Below are positions 39,660 to 47,372 of a DNA stretch of 64,000 nucleotides, in pieces (the first letter of the stretch is position 1; each line of letters begins with the position of its first letter). The position numbers and the translations under genes are program-made. Source of the stretch: Bacillus sp. Marseille-Q3570 (GTDB lineage: Bacteria; Bacillota; Bacilli; Bacillales; Fictibacillaceae); assembly GCF_946151055.1 (NCBI RefSeq), contig NZ_CAMGYZ010000004.1:248001-312000 (forward strand), read 5' to 3'. The notes under the pieces are model-generated. The model had not been told where the DNA came from and made no database searches. It was given only the letters and a program-made list of their open reading frames with translations.

Positions 39660-39770
39660 AGAAAACTTGGTTAAGCCTTTGGCGCAGGCTTAGTTTTAGT
39701 TGCGCTTATACTGAAGAAAGTAGTTTATACTTTCTTTAAGTGTAAAGAAAACTTGGCAACTCAGGAGACT
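39658..39770 (+). repeat. repeat A, full copy plus start of a second
   Basis: AAAGAAAACTTGGTTAAGCC, TTTGGCGCAGGCTTAG, TTAGTTGCGCTTATACTGAA, GAAAGTAGTTTATACTTTC and TTTAAGTG are followed by AAAGAAAACTTGGCAACTC. It begins inside the YuzL-like stop codon. The remainder to 39942 shows no gene. Confidence 0.88.
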
Positions 39771-39942
39771 GTCCGGAATGTGTCTGAATCCCTCCGCCTT
39801 GAACGACATTTAGAGAAATAAATGTTGTCGTAGATGGGGCTGGCAAATTACTTTTATGACAGTTTCCTTTTTTAATAACGTTTCATGAATAACACCTTCC
39901 TTAAAGGGTAAATATCTACATAGACGTATTTGGGAGGTAGTC

Positions 39943-40917
39943 ATGCGCTTTTTTCCTAAACCAAGAGTGGTTGTAAGTAAATGTTTAGAATTCGATGCCT
40001 GTCGCTATAACGGGGATGTTTTAAAGGATTTGACTGTACGTAGCTTGATGCCGTATGTCGAGTTCATCCCCATTTGTCCTGAGGTGGAAATCGGGCTTGG
40101 TACACCAAGAGAGACGATTCGACTTGTAGACTCCCGCAATGGACCGAGACTCGTGCAACCATCGACCAAAAAGGACCTTACCGAAAAAATGGATGTATTT
40201 TCAAATGAGTTTTTTCACTCGTTTCCTGAAATTGACGGATTCATATTAAAAAACCGCTCACCAAGCTGTGGTACAAGAGATGTAAGAATCTATACACGAA
40301 TGGAGAAATCCCCAGTTAAAGGAAAAGGAAGTGGTATTTTCGGTGGGAATGTCTTAGAAAAATACGGACATCTTGCTGTTGAAGAAGAAGGACGATTGAC
40401 AAACTTCACGATACGTGAGCATTTCTTGACGAAGCTCTATACACTTGCTGCTTTTCGGCTTATAAAACAGGATGCTACCATACAAAAACTGATCCATTTT
40501 CATTCGGAAAACAAGTATCTGTTTATGGCTTACAACCAAACCCGGTTGAAAATGATGGGGCGGATCCTGGCAAACCATAAACAATACAACCATTTCGATG
40601 AGGTTGTACTTGATTATGAAGAACAGATGCATTTTATGTTCCAAAAGGCAGCAAGATATACATCGAACATTAACGTTTGTCAGCATATCATGGGCTATTT
40701 TTCCGACGATTTGACGAAAAAAGAACGTGATTATTTCCTTCACATGCTTAATCGGTACAAGGAACGAAAAATACCACTAAGTAACTTGCTAAGCATATTG
40801 AAATCCTGGATCATCCGTTTTGATAACGATTATCTGCTTCAACAGTCTTTCTTCGAACCATATCCCGAGGATCTGATCCAGATGTCCGATTCCGGAAAAG
40901 GTAAGGATTATGCGTAA
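39943..40917 (+). CDS. DUF523-DUF1722 (YbgA-like) fusion protein
   Basis: This is a 324-residue two-domain protein. The N-terminal DUF523 part has three conserved cysteines, Cys14 (VSKCLEFDACRYNG), Cys45 (PICPEVEIGLGTPR) and Cys109 (NRSPSCGTRD). This arrangement carries a [4Fe-4S] cluster in the characterised DUF523 enzyme TudS (thiouracil desulfidase). The C-terminal DUF1722 (about residues 165-310) is a helical YbgA-like domain. A desulfidase or related role is possible but unproven for the fusion. GGGAGG lies six bases before the ATG. The stop codon overlaps the start of a repeat A hairpin. Confidence 0.88.
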   Translation: MRFFPKPRVVVSKCLEFDACRYNGDVLKDLTVRSLMPYVEFIPICPEVEIGLGTPRETIRLVDSRNGPRLVQPSTKKDLTEKMDVFSNEFFHSFPEIDGFILKNRSPSCGTRDVRIYTRMEKSPVKGKGSGIFGGNVLEKYGHLAVEEEGRLTNFTIREHFLTKLYTLAAFRLIKQDATIQKLIHFHSENKYLFMAYNQTRLKMMGRILANHKQYNHFDEVVLDYEEQMHFMFQKAARYTSNINVCQHIMGYFSDDLTKKERDYFLHMLNRYKERKIPLSNLLSILKSWIIRFDNDYLLQQSFFEPYPEDLIQMSDSGKGKDYA

Positions 40918-40973
40918 AGAAAACTGGCAAAGTCAAGCCATTGGCGCAGGCTTGGCTTTGCCAAGTTTTCTTT
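40916..40973. repeat. repeat A, minimal hairpin form
   Basis: AAAGAAAACTGGCAAAGTCA, AGCC pairs with GGCTTGGCTTTGCC, AAGTTTTCTTT across ATTGGCGCA. The left end of repeat A is joined to its own inverse, making a near-perfect 58-bp palindrome that could terminate both convergent genes. Confidence 0.85.
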
Positions 40974-40975
40974 AA

Positions 40976-41164
40976 TTATGTCAGATTGTCATAATACTGG
41001 TCGATCATTTTTTCGATTTCATCTTCATTGGGCTTATCCCCTGTGAATTCAAAAGGCAGCTCTTGCTTGAACGTTCCGCCTTCATACACATGGACCGCGC
41101 CGTTTTGATGAGATACACTATACTCGATTTCAAATGTATATGCCCCTCGTTGAATAGCACCCAT
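40976..41164 (-). CDS. YbxH/DUF5370-like small protein
   Basis: This 62-residue protein reads MGAIQRGAYTFEIEYSVSHQ, NGAVHVYEGGTFKQELPF and EFTGDKPNEDEIEKMIDQYY. The opening 'MGAI.R.GYTFE.E.SV..QNGAVHVY' matches the YbxH group of Bacillus peptides as I recall it; function is unknown. GGAGG lies eight bases before the ATG. The longer frame from 41188 has no better site. Confidence 0.65.
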   Translation of the reverse strand: MGAIQRGAYTFEIEYSVSHQNGAVHVYEGGTFKQELPFEFTGDKPNEDEIEKMIDQYYDNLT

Positions 41165-41203
41165 AGAATCAACCTCCTCTGTTCTCATCTAGTATGGACA
41201 GAT

Positions 41204-41890
41204 TCAGTCGTTTTCATTTATGGGCGGAATTTGCCAATCGATTTCCTCGATTCCATTTTCACGCAGAAAATTGTTGATTCTCGAAAATGGACGGCTTCCG
41301 AAAAATCCCCTGTTTGCTGAAAATGGACTCGGATGGGGCGACTTGATGATCAGATGGTGATCATTCGTAATGAGCTCTTCCTTTTGTTGAGCGTGTTTCC
41401 CCCACAACAAGAACACTAAAGGTTTTTCCCGTGCATTCAATGTACGGATGACGGCGTTTGTGAAATGCTCCCAGCCAAGCCCCCTATGGGAGTTCGGTTG
41501 CTTGTGCCGGACAGTAAGAACGGTATTCAGCATCAACACACCTTGTTCTGCCCAATGGACTAGCGACCCATGATTTGGTGACTCACAGCCGATGTCCTGT
41601 TTCAACTCTTTAAAGATATTTTGCAGCGATGGCGGTTGTCGAACTCCTGGCTGAACGGAAAAACTCAACCCATGGGCTTGCCCTGGTCCATGGTAAGGAT
41701 CCTGCCCGATTAAAACGACCTTCGCTTTGTCATAAGGAGTAAAATGGAGGGCATTGAAAATATCATACATATCCGGGTAAACCTGACTAGATTCGTATTC
41801 TGTTTTTAGTCGATCACGTAACTCTAAGTAATAGTCTTTTTGAAACTCCTCTTCAAGTACGTCAGACCAATCGTTCTTCAAAATTCCCAT
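41204..41890 (-). CDS. ung: uracil-DNA glycosylase
   Basis: Ung removes uracil from DNA in base-excision repair. The 228-residue family 1 enzyme has the water-activating loop [18 protein letters not shown] (catalytic Asp), the [10 protein letters not shown]-like [18 protein letters not shown] segment, and the [13 protein letters not shown] intercalation loop. GGGTGAG lies six bases upstream of the ATG. In B. subtilis ung belongs to the ywd cluster near gerQ; here it is 35 kb away from gerQ. An array of repeat D lies about 140 bp upstream. Confidence 0.97.
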   Translation of the reverse strand: MGILKNDWSDVLEEEFQKDYYLELRDRLKTEYESSQVYPDMYDIFNALHFTPYDKAKVVLIGQDPYHGPGQAHGLSFSVQPGVRQPPSLQNIFKELKQDIGCESPNHGSLVHWAEQGVLMLNTVLTVRHKQPNSHRGLGWEHFTNAVIRTLNAREKPLVFLLWGKHAQQKEELITNDHHLIIKSPHPSPFSANRGFFGSRPFSRINNFLRENGIEEIDWQIPPINEND

Positions 41891-42029
41891 TTGTTACTCA
41901 CCCATTTTTATAAGATTACTAGATTGAAAATAGTATAGCATACGAAAATGGACCCTTTCGATCAGGAAACCCTTATGAAATACTTCTCTGGTCGTTTGGA
42001 CCCTAGCTCTTTATTGTTAAAAGGAGGGC

Positions 42030-42160
42030 ACTGTTTCGGACAGCCTGCAGCCTTTTTCTGTTCTTCCTGTCCGAAGTCGCCTCATGTTCGGACAGCCTCC
42101 AAGCTTTTCCTCCTCTTCCTGTCCGAAGTTGGCTCGAGTTCAGACGACCTGTCACTTCTC
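42030..42160 (+). repeat. repeat D array 2: 52-bp tandem hairpin units
   Basis: Units begin CTGTCCGAAGT at 42067 and 42119 (exactly 52 bp apart), preceded by a half-unit with TTTCGGACAGCC at about 42034. The unit core is CTGTCCGAA, ten bases, TTCGGACAG. It fills most of 41891-42261, where no gene is seen. Confidence 0.85.
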
Positions 42161-42261
42161 TTGTCATTTTGTCTAAAGATATATTCAATTCGCGGTTTTA
42201 TGACACGGTTCTAATTATTTCCCCGAGAATATTTGACAGATATTGACGACAAATTTCCCTT

Positions 42262-42838
42262 CTAGACCATGAACTTCTTGATCAGACTGCTTGAATCAGC
42301 GCGTAGATATCTTGATCGTCCTAGATAGAGAGGAATTTCAAGTTTTTCAAAATCCGGAAGCCCCTTTTCATTGAAAAGTGCGTCGTCCCTATAAAATTGT
42401 GTGATGTCAGCGACAAACCAGTCATGATCGCCATAGCTGTTCACATCAATAGTTTTACATTCATACGCAACATATGCATCTTTCAAAATCGGTGCCTCCG
42501 TCGTTTTCCCACGGTCAAATGCCATACCACCCAGTTCAAATTTATTCGTATCACTTCCTGAATAGGTTCCTGTTTGCTGGATGAATTCAGCTTTTTCATA
42601 GGGTAAAAAGTTGATTGCAAATGACCCGGCACCTTTTATGAGATGGTATGTATGTCTTTCCCTCCCGATTGCAACACCATAAATTGGCGGATCATAAGAT
42701 ATGTACGAGTGCCACCCCGCAGCCATGACATTATCTTCTCCCTCAAACGATACGGTTACGATAGCGACCATCCCGGGGTAACTATGATCACCATTTTGTC
42801 TGTCGGTTTTCTCAAAAAATCATCCCCTTGCTCGACAT
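42262..42838 (-). pseudogene. flavin reductase family protein with a frameshifted N-terminus
   Basis: The body (from the ATG at 42771, 169 residues) is a flavin-reductase/DIM6 FMN-binding domain: MVAIVTVSFEGEDNVMAAGW, HSYISYDPPIYGVAIGRERH and GAGSFAINFLPYEKAEF. Family members begin about 20 residues earlier with YPG before this point. A well-placed start exists: ATG at 42838 after GGAGG, giving MSSKGMIF and then TGA. Removing one T from the run of six at 42814-42819 joins this frame to EKTDRQNGDHSYPGMVAIV. The gene is therefore either frameshifted, phase-variable at the T6 tract, or miscalled by one base. The 42771 start itself has no ribosome-binding site. Confidence 0.75.
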
Positions 42839-42935
42839 TTTTTCCTCCATTATCACATGAATCCGTTTTCTTTGTCATATTCAAGTTTGCTATAATGAAA
42901 GACAGCCGTATTGGAAGAATCAGGAGGATACAGAA

Positions 42936-44186
42936 ATGAAAATCAAAAAAATACCTATAGATGATATTGCGCCATTCATCTCCATCGTGAGCCGCGCTTA
43001 TCCAGGCATGAAACTAGTTTCGGAAGACGATCTCCAAAAAACAACAGATAGATTCATAGACATTCAAGAAAATGATGATTCCGCTTCCTTGTATGGGGCT
43101 TATCAATCTGGGAAACTCGTCGGCGGTATGCAGTTTCATGATTTCGAAATGATGTTTCATGAGCAAAAGATCCCTGTCGGTGGAATCGGTATGGTAGCTG
43201 TCGATCTGGTTCATAAAAAAGAGGGCGTAGCAAAGTCTCTTCTCGAACATTTCCACCAGCACTACCATGACCGCGGAACCTATTGTACTGCACTCTACCC
43301 ATTCCGGCCGGACTTTTACAAGAAAATGGGGTATGGATATGGAACGAAAATGAACCGCTATCGTGTCCAGCCGGATCACCTGCCGAAAGGTTCCTCGAAA
43401 GCGCACATCACCTACCTTACGCAGGATGATACAGAGAGAATTATAGATTTCTATAATAAAAAAGCTATTCGTACGCACGGTCTGATGATTCGTACTGTAA
43501 AAGGTTTCTCACGTCCGATGAAACAGCCGGGTAATTATACGATCGGTTATGTAAAAGATGGTGAGGTGAAGGGGTATGCAGGATTTTCCTTCAAATCCAA
43601 CCCTGACGACACCTTCTTGCAAAATGACATCATCGTCCATGAAATGCTATATGAAGATCAGGAAGTCCTGTCAGAAATGCTTCGCTTCTTCCATTCACAA
43701 CAAGATCAGATACGTTCGATTTATTTTGATACACAGGATGAGCATTTCCATCATTTATTGACAGATCCATCTAACAGTACAGGTCACCTCATCCCGCATA
43801 TTTACCATGAAAGCAATACACAAGGGGTCGGGTTGATGTACAGGATCCTTGATACTGAAGCTTTTTTGAAACAAGTGTCAAATCACAACTTCAACAACGT
43901 AACAGTATCCTTGAATGTCAGAATCCAGGATTCGTTTGTGCCAGGCAATACGCGCACCGTTCATCTTCATGCCCAAAACGGCAGTCTTACGATCACTGAT
44001 GAGGAGAGAGCTGATGTTGAAATCAAACTGGATATTTCTGATTTTTCATCGGTTGTGATGGGTGTTGTTCCATTCGAAACGTTATATACCTATGGGAAAG
44101 CTTCCATTTCTAATCCAGCATATCTACACACCGTCACCGACCTTTTCAGTGCACGGAAAAAACCGATCTGCCTCAACCGATTTTAA
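42936..44186 (+). CDS. Eis-like GNAT N-acetyltransferase
   Basis: This 416-residue protein has an N-terminal GNAT domain (GGIGMVAVDLVHKKEGVAKS is the acetyl-CoA loop region), a second GNAT-like domain and a C-terminal SCP2-like domain (about 330-416). This is the three-part layout of Eis acetyltransferases, which acetylate amines including aminoglycosides in mycobacteria. The native substrate here is unknown. AGGAGG lies eight bases before the ATG. Confidence 0.9.
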   Translation: MKIKKIPIDDIAPFISIVSRAYPGMKLVSEDDLQKTTDRFIDIQENDDSASLYGAYQSGKLVGGMQFHDFEMMFHEQKIPVGGIGMVAVDLVHKKEGVAKSLLEHFHQHYHDRGTYCTALYPFRPDFYKKMGYGYGTKMNRYRVQPDHLPKGSSKAHITYLTQDDTERIIDFYNKKAIRTHGLMIRTVKGFSRPMKQPGNYTIGYVKDGEVKGYAGFSFKSNPDDTFLQNDIIVHEMLYEDQEVLSEMLRFFHSQQDQIRSIYFDTQDEHFHHLLTDPSNSTGHLIPHIYHESNTQGVGLMYRILDTEAFLKQVSNHNFNNVTVSLNVRIQDSFVPGNTRTVHLHAQNGSLTITDEERADVEIKLDISDFSSVVMGVVPFETLYTYGKASISNPAYLHTVTDLFSARKKPICLNRF

Positions 44187-44253
44187 AAAGATCCTTGCCT
44201 AGTCAAGATCCTGGTGAGGCTAAGCCTTGCGCTGCGGAATAAAGGAGGAAGTC

Positions 44254-45495
44254 ATGAACAGGACATACGAAACAAAACTAGTTAATCTTGCTGAAGTTAC
44301 GCTGAATATCGGTCTAAACCTGCAAAAAAATCAGATCCTTCATATCAATGCCGATTTGGACGCTGCACCTTTCGTTCGAAAAGTGACAGAAGCTGCATAC
44401 AAAAAGGGGGCACGTCATGTATATATCAATTGGATCGATCAGGAAACCTCGAAGCTTAAAATTCTTTATGCGCCTGAAGAAAGTCTCACTGAATTTCAAG
44501 AATGGAGTTCGAAACGTTCAGAAGAGTTGATCCGACAGAAAGCAGCGTTCCTTTCCATCCGCAGTCCGCAACCTGAGGCGTTTTCAGGTCTCGATCCTGA
44601 CCGGGTCGGTAAAGTCATGAAAGCGTCTGCTCTCGAGATGAAACAAATCGCATCAGCACGAAAAGCTGGGAAAATCGCATTTTGTATTGTCTGCGTTCCT
44701 AATGAAGAATGGGCCAGGAAAGTTTATCCGGATCATAGTTCTGAAAAAGCTCTGGACATGCTTTGGGCAGCGGTTTTTGACATGACACGTGTGGATTGTG
44801 ATGACCCGATCGAACAATGGCAAGAGCATATCGGCTCATTACTTTCAAAAGTGGATGAACTGAACACGATGAGGTTCCAGAAGCTCCATTTAGAGGCTCC
44901 AGGTACAGATCTAATCATTGAACTACCGGATAGGCATTTATGGGTAGGCGGTGGTGCTTCGACACAAGAAGGTCTTTTCTTCACACCGAACCTTCCCACT
45001 GAAGAGGTATTCACAGCACCTAAAAGAGATGGTGTGAATGGCACAGTAAGAAGTACGATGCCATTGGTTTATGGAAGTACAACCATTGAAGACATCACCC
45101 TCACTTTTAAAGATGGCAAGATCATCGAAATGAATGCCTCAAAGGGTCTGGAAACGCTGAAACGTTTGATCGATAGTGATGATGGATCCCGCTATCTAGG
45201 TGAGGTTGCACTTGTTCCGGAGGACTCTCCCATCGCGCAAAAGAGCACGATCTTTTACAATACATTGTTCGATGAAAATGCCTCATGTCACCTGGCGATC
45301 GGGGCAGCGTACCCACTCTGTGTAGAGGACGGGACGACCATGACAAGTGATGAGCTGAATCAGGCTGGGTTGAACACGAGTATAACGCATGTCGATTTCA
45401 TGATCGGTTCGCCTGAAATGAACATCGATGGAATCCATTGGGATGGACGGCGTGAACCAGTGTTCCAAAACGGCTGTTGGGTCAAGAAAAAATAA
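44254..45495 (+). CDS. ampS: M29 aminopeptidase AmpS
   Basis: This is a 413-residue thermophilic-type metallo-aminopeptidase. Metal ligands of family M29 are recognisable: Glu in LPTEEVFTAPKRDGVNG, Glu in YLGEVALVPEDSPI, His in CHLAIGAAYP, and His/Asp in HVDFMIGSPEMNIDGI. It trims N-terminal residues from peptides in the cytoplasm. The ATG at 44254 follows AAAGGAGG by five bases; the longer frame from 44227 is not needed. It is followed by a GNAT gene 27 bp downstream, possibly co-transcribed. Confidence 0.94.
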   Translation: MNRTYETKLVNLAEVTLNIGLNLQKNQILHINADLDAAPFVRKVTEAAYKKGARHVYINWIDQETSKLKILYAPEESLTEFQEWSSKRSEELIRQKAAFLSIRSPQPEAFSGLDPDRVGKVMKASALEMKQIASARKAGKIAFCIVCVPNEEWARKVYPDHSSEKALDMLWAAVFDMTRVDCDDPIEQWQEHIGSLLSKVDELNTMRFQKLHLEAPGTDLIIELPDRHLWVGGGASTQEGLFFTPNLPTEEVFTAPKRDGVNGTVRSTMPLVYGSTTIEDITLTFKDGKIIEMNASKGLETLKRLIDSDDGSRYLGEVALVPEDSPIAQKSTIFYNTLFDENASCHLAIGAAYPLCVEDGTTMTSDELNQAGLNTSITHVDFMIGSPEMNIDGIHWDGRREPVFQNGCWVKKK

Positions 45496-45522
45496 TTGCA
45501 TTTTTCATTAGGGGGTAGAATA

Positions 45523-46083
45523 ATGATTGCAAAGTCAATTCGTAAAGGAGAACGGGTCTATTTAGGCCGTTTTAAAGAAGAAGATCTGGATAAGGTGTCC
45601 GAATGGTACCATGATGATGAATATATGCGCTGCATGGATGCTACACCAAGTTTTCCATTGCTGCAACGTGATTTCAAGGAATGGGTCGAACTTAAGCCAC
45701 GAGACCAGAAATCGTTCCTGTTCGCTATCCGTTTGATAGATGATGATAGGGTCCTCGGCTGGGTCGATTTAGACGGAATCCTTTGGGCTCATCGGAATGC
45801 CTGGCTCGCAATCGGCATCGGGGAGAAAAATGTTTGGAATCAAGGGCTAGGCTATGAAACGATGGAGCTTGTATTGAATTTTGCATTCTATGAATTGAAC
45901 CTTCATCGTGTCCAATTGACTGTGTTCAGTTATAACAAACGGGCGATCAAGCTTTATGAACGACTCGGTTTCAAATATGAAGGTGCTCAACGCGAGTTCT
46001 TGCAGCGTGACGGTGAACGGCATGACATGTTGATGTATGGCATATTAAGCCACGAATGGACTGACAAACATAAAAACCAATGA
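45523..46083 (+). CDS. GNAT N-acetyltransferase (RimJ/RimL type)
   Basis: This is a 186-residue acetyltransferase. The acetyl-CoA region is WLAIGIGEKNVWNQGLGYET, with LHRVQLTVFSYNKRAIKLYE and RLGFKYEGAQREFLQRDGER typical of the RimJ/RimL/SpeG-like branch. The substrate is unknown. GGGGGT lies about seven bases before the ATG at 45523. It is downstream of ampS in the same direction. Confidence 0.9.
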   Translation: MIAKSIRKGERVYLGRFKEEDLDKVSEWYHDDEYMRCMDATPSFPLLQRDFKEWVELKPRDQKSFLFAIRLIDDDRVLGWVDLDGILWAHRNAWLAIGIGEKNVWNQGLGYETMELVLNFAFYELNLHRVQLTVFSYNKRAIKLYERLGFKYEGAQREFLQRDGERHDMLMYGILSHEWTDKHKNQ

Positions 46084-46090
46084 ATGATTA

Positions 46091-46162
46091 AAGAAAACCA
46101 GGTAAATCCAAGCCTTGGCGCAGCTGAGCTTTAGTTGCGCTTATACTTTCTTTAAGTGCCAT
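46091..46162 (+). repeat. repeat A, copy lacking half of the 3' hairpin
   Basis: AAAGAAAACCAGGTAAATCC, AAGCCTTGGCGCAGCTGAGC and TTAGTTGCGCTTATACTTTC, TTTAAGTG. The GAAGAAAGTATTT arm is deleted, so the 3' stem cannot form. Confidence 0.82.
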
Positions 46163-46282
46163 AAAAAACGCTCCTCATAGGCGTTTCTTCTTCGTTTCTT
46201 GATGATTAGTTGTTATAATCGTAAAAAAGTAATCCTATCGGAATGGATAGATGAGAGTCGTGAATCGTAGGAGGGTTTTGCT

Positions 46283-46630
46283 TTGGATCCAATTGATATT
46301 TCAAAGGTACAGCCAATTATCGAACGTTTTGTCGGAAAAGATGTATACATCCATCTAGAAACGACCAACGGTGCTTACGCATCACATTTCAATGAAAAGG
46401 TATTTTCAGCTGGTGCTTATATCCGTAATGGGAAAATCAACTACACGCGAGGAAAAATAACCGGCGACGGCCCTTACCGGGTAGGACTGAAAATGGAACT
46501 CGGATGGATCTATGCCGAAGGGCTTACCCATTGGGAGCTTGATGCGAAAAACCGCCTGTTGATGGCAGGCCATGATATGGACGGGAAACTTGCCGTAGCA
46601 CTTCAAATCAGCGAGACACCGTTTGAGTAG
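46283..46630 (+). CDS. yojF: DUF1806 protein YojF
   Basis: This is a 115-residue protein of unknown function, regularly found upstream of bshB2. YIHLETTNGAYASHFNEKVF, FSAGAYIRNGKINY and GPYRVGLKMELGWIYAEGLT match the family. The TTG start follows TAGGAGGG by seven bases. The stop is 14 bp before bshB2, so the two form an operon and a role in bacillithiol metabolism is plausible. Confidence 0.92.
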   Translation: MDPIDISKVQPIIERFVGKDVYIHLETTNGAYASHFNEKVFSAGAYIRNGKINYTRGKITGDGPYRVGLKMELGWIYAEGLTHWELDAKNRLLMAGHDMDGKLAVALQISETPFE

Positions 46631-46644
46631 AAAGGAGCCGGACC

Positions 46645-47307
46645 ATGGAAAAACAAGTACTTGTGATCTTCCCTCACCCGGATGATGAAGCTTTCGGTGT
46701 TTCTGGGTCGATTGCGATGCATATCGAAAATGGAACTCCTGTCACCTATATGTGCTTGACACTGGGTGAAATGGGAAGGAATATGGGTAACCCTCCATTT
46801 GCGAACAGAGAATCTTTATGCGAATTTCGGAAGATGGAACTCCAAGAAGCTTCCAAGGTTCTTGGGATACGAGATTTACGTATGATGGGCTTACGAGATA
46901 AGACAATTGAGTTTGAAGATCCGGAATGGCTTGCGGAAGAATTCACGAAGGTCATAGATGAGCTCGATCCTTCACTCATCATCACTTTTTATCCTGGATT
47001 CAGTGTCCATCCTGATCATGAAGCGTGTGGAGAGGCTGTCATCAAAGCAGTAAAACGGATGCCGGCATCGAAACGCCCACGCGTCGAGTGTGTCGCTTTT
47101 TCTAATGATTGTGTTGAAAAGCTCGGTGAACCGGATGTCATCAGGGATGTAAGCAGCGTTCAAGATAAAAAGATCGCGACGATCGAAGCCCACAAAAGTC
47201 AAACAGCTGGCCTCATGGCTGGTATGAAAAAACGGCTTCAAGCTAATGAAGAAGAACTGATGAACTGGATCAAATATGAACGATTCTGGACCTACAAATT
47301 TGATTAG
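46645..47307 (+). CDS. bshB2: bacillithiol biosynthesis deacetylase BshB2
   Basis: BshB2 is a zinc deacetylase of the LmbE/PIG-L family that removes acetyl from GlcNAc-malate in bacillithiol synthesis, or hydrolyses bacillithiol conjugates. The 220-residue protein has the motif FPHPDDEAFGVSGS (zinc His and Asp) and the second zinc segment FSVHPDHEACGEAV. GAAAGGAG lies eight bases before the ATG. It is the second gene of the yojF-bshB2 operon, as in B. subtilis, ended by a clean terminator. Confidence 0.95.
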   Translation: MEKQVLVIFPHPDDEAFGVSGSIAMHIENGTPVTYMCLTLGEMGRNMGNPPFANRESLCEFRKMELQEASKVLGIRDLRMMGLRDKTIEFEDPEWLAEEFTKVIDELDPSLIITFYPGFSVHPDHEACGEAVIKAVKRMPASKRPRVECVAFSNDCVEKLGEPDVIRDVSSVQDKKIATIEAHKSQTAGLMAGMKKRLQANEEELMNWIKYERFWTYKFD

Positions 47308-47311
47308 GAAA

Positions 47312-47343
47312 AGAGGTGACGGTGAGCGTCACCTCTTTGTTTG
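47312..47343 (+). terminator. terminator of yojF-bshB2
   Basis: AGAGGTGACG (47312-47321) and CGTCACCTCT (47327-47336) form a perfect 10-bp stem with a 5-base loop, followed by TTGTTTG. Confidence 0.9.
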
Positions 47344-47372
47344 TTCTGTAGATCCTTCATTCAGCTCTTTTC

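Noticed and set aside
42812-42814. In-frame TGA in the flavin reductase as a second selenocysteine codon
   Set aside because: Reading through meets another TGA eight codons later and loses family similarity; a one-base frameshift at the T6 tract explains the region better.
44190-44235. Possible eleventh repeat A fragment before ampS
   Set aside because: Only GAGGCTAAGCC and TTGCGCTGCGG resemble the family; too short to support.
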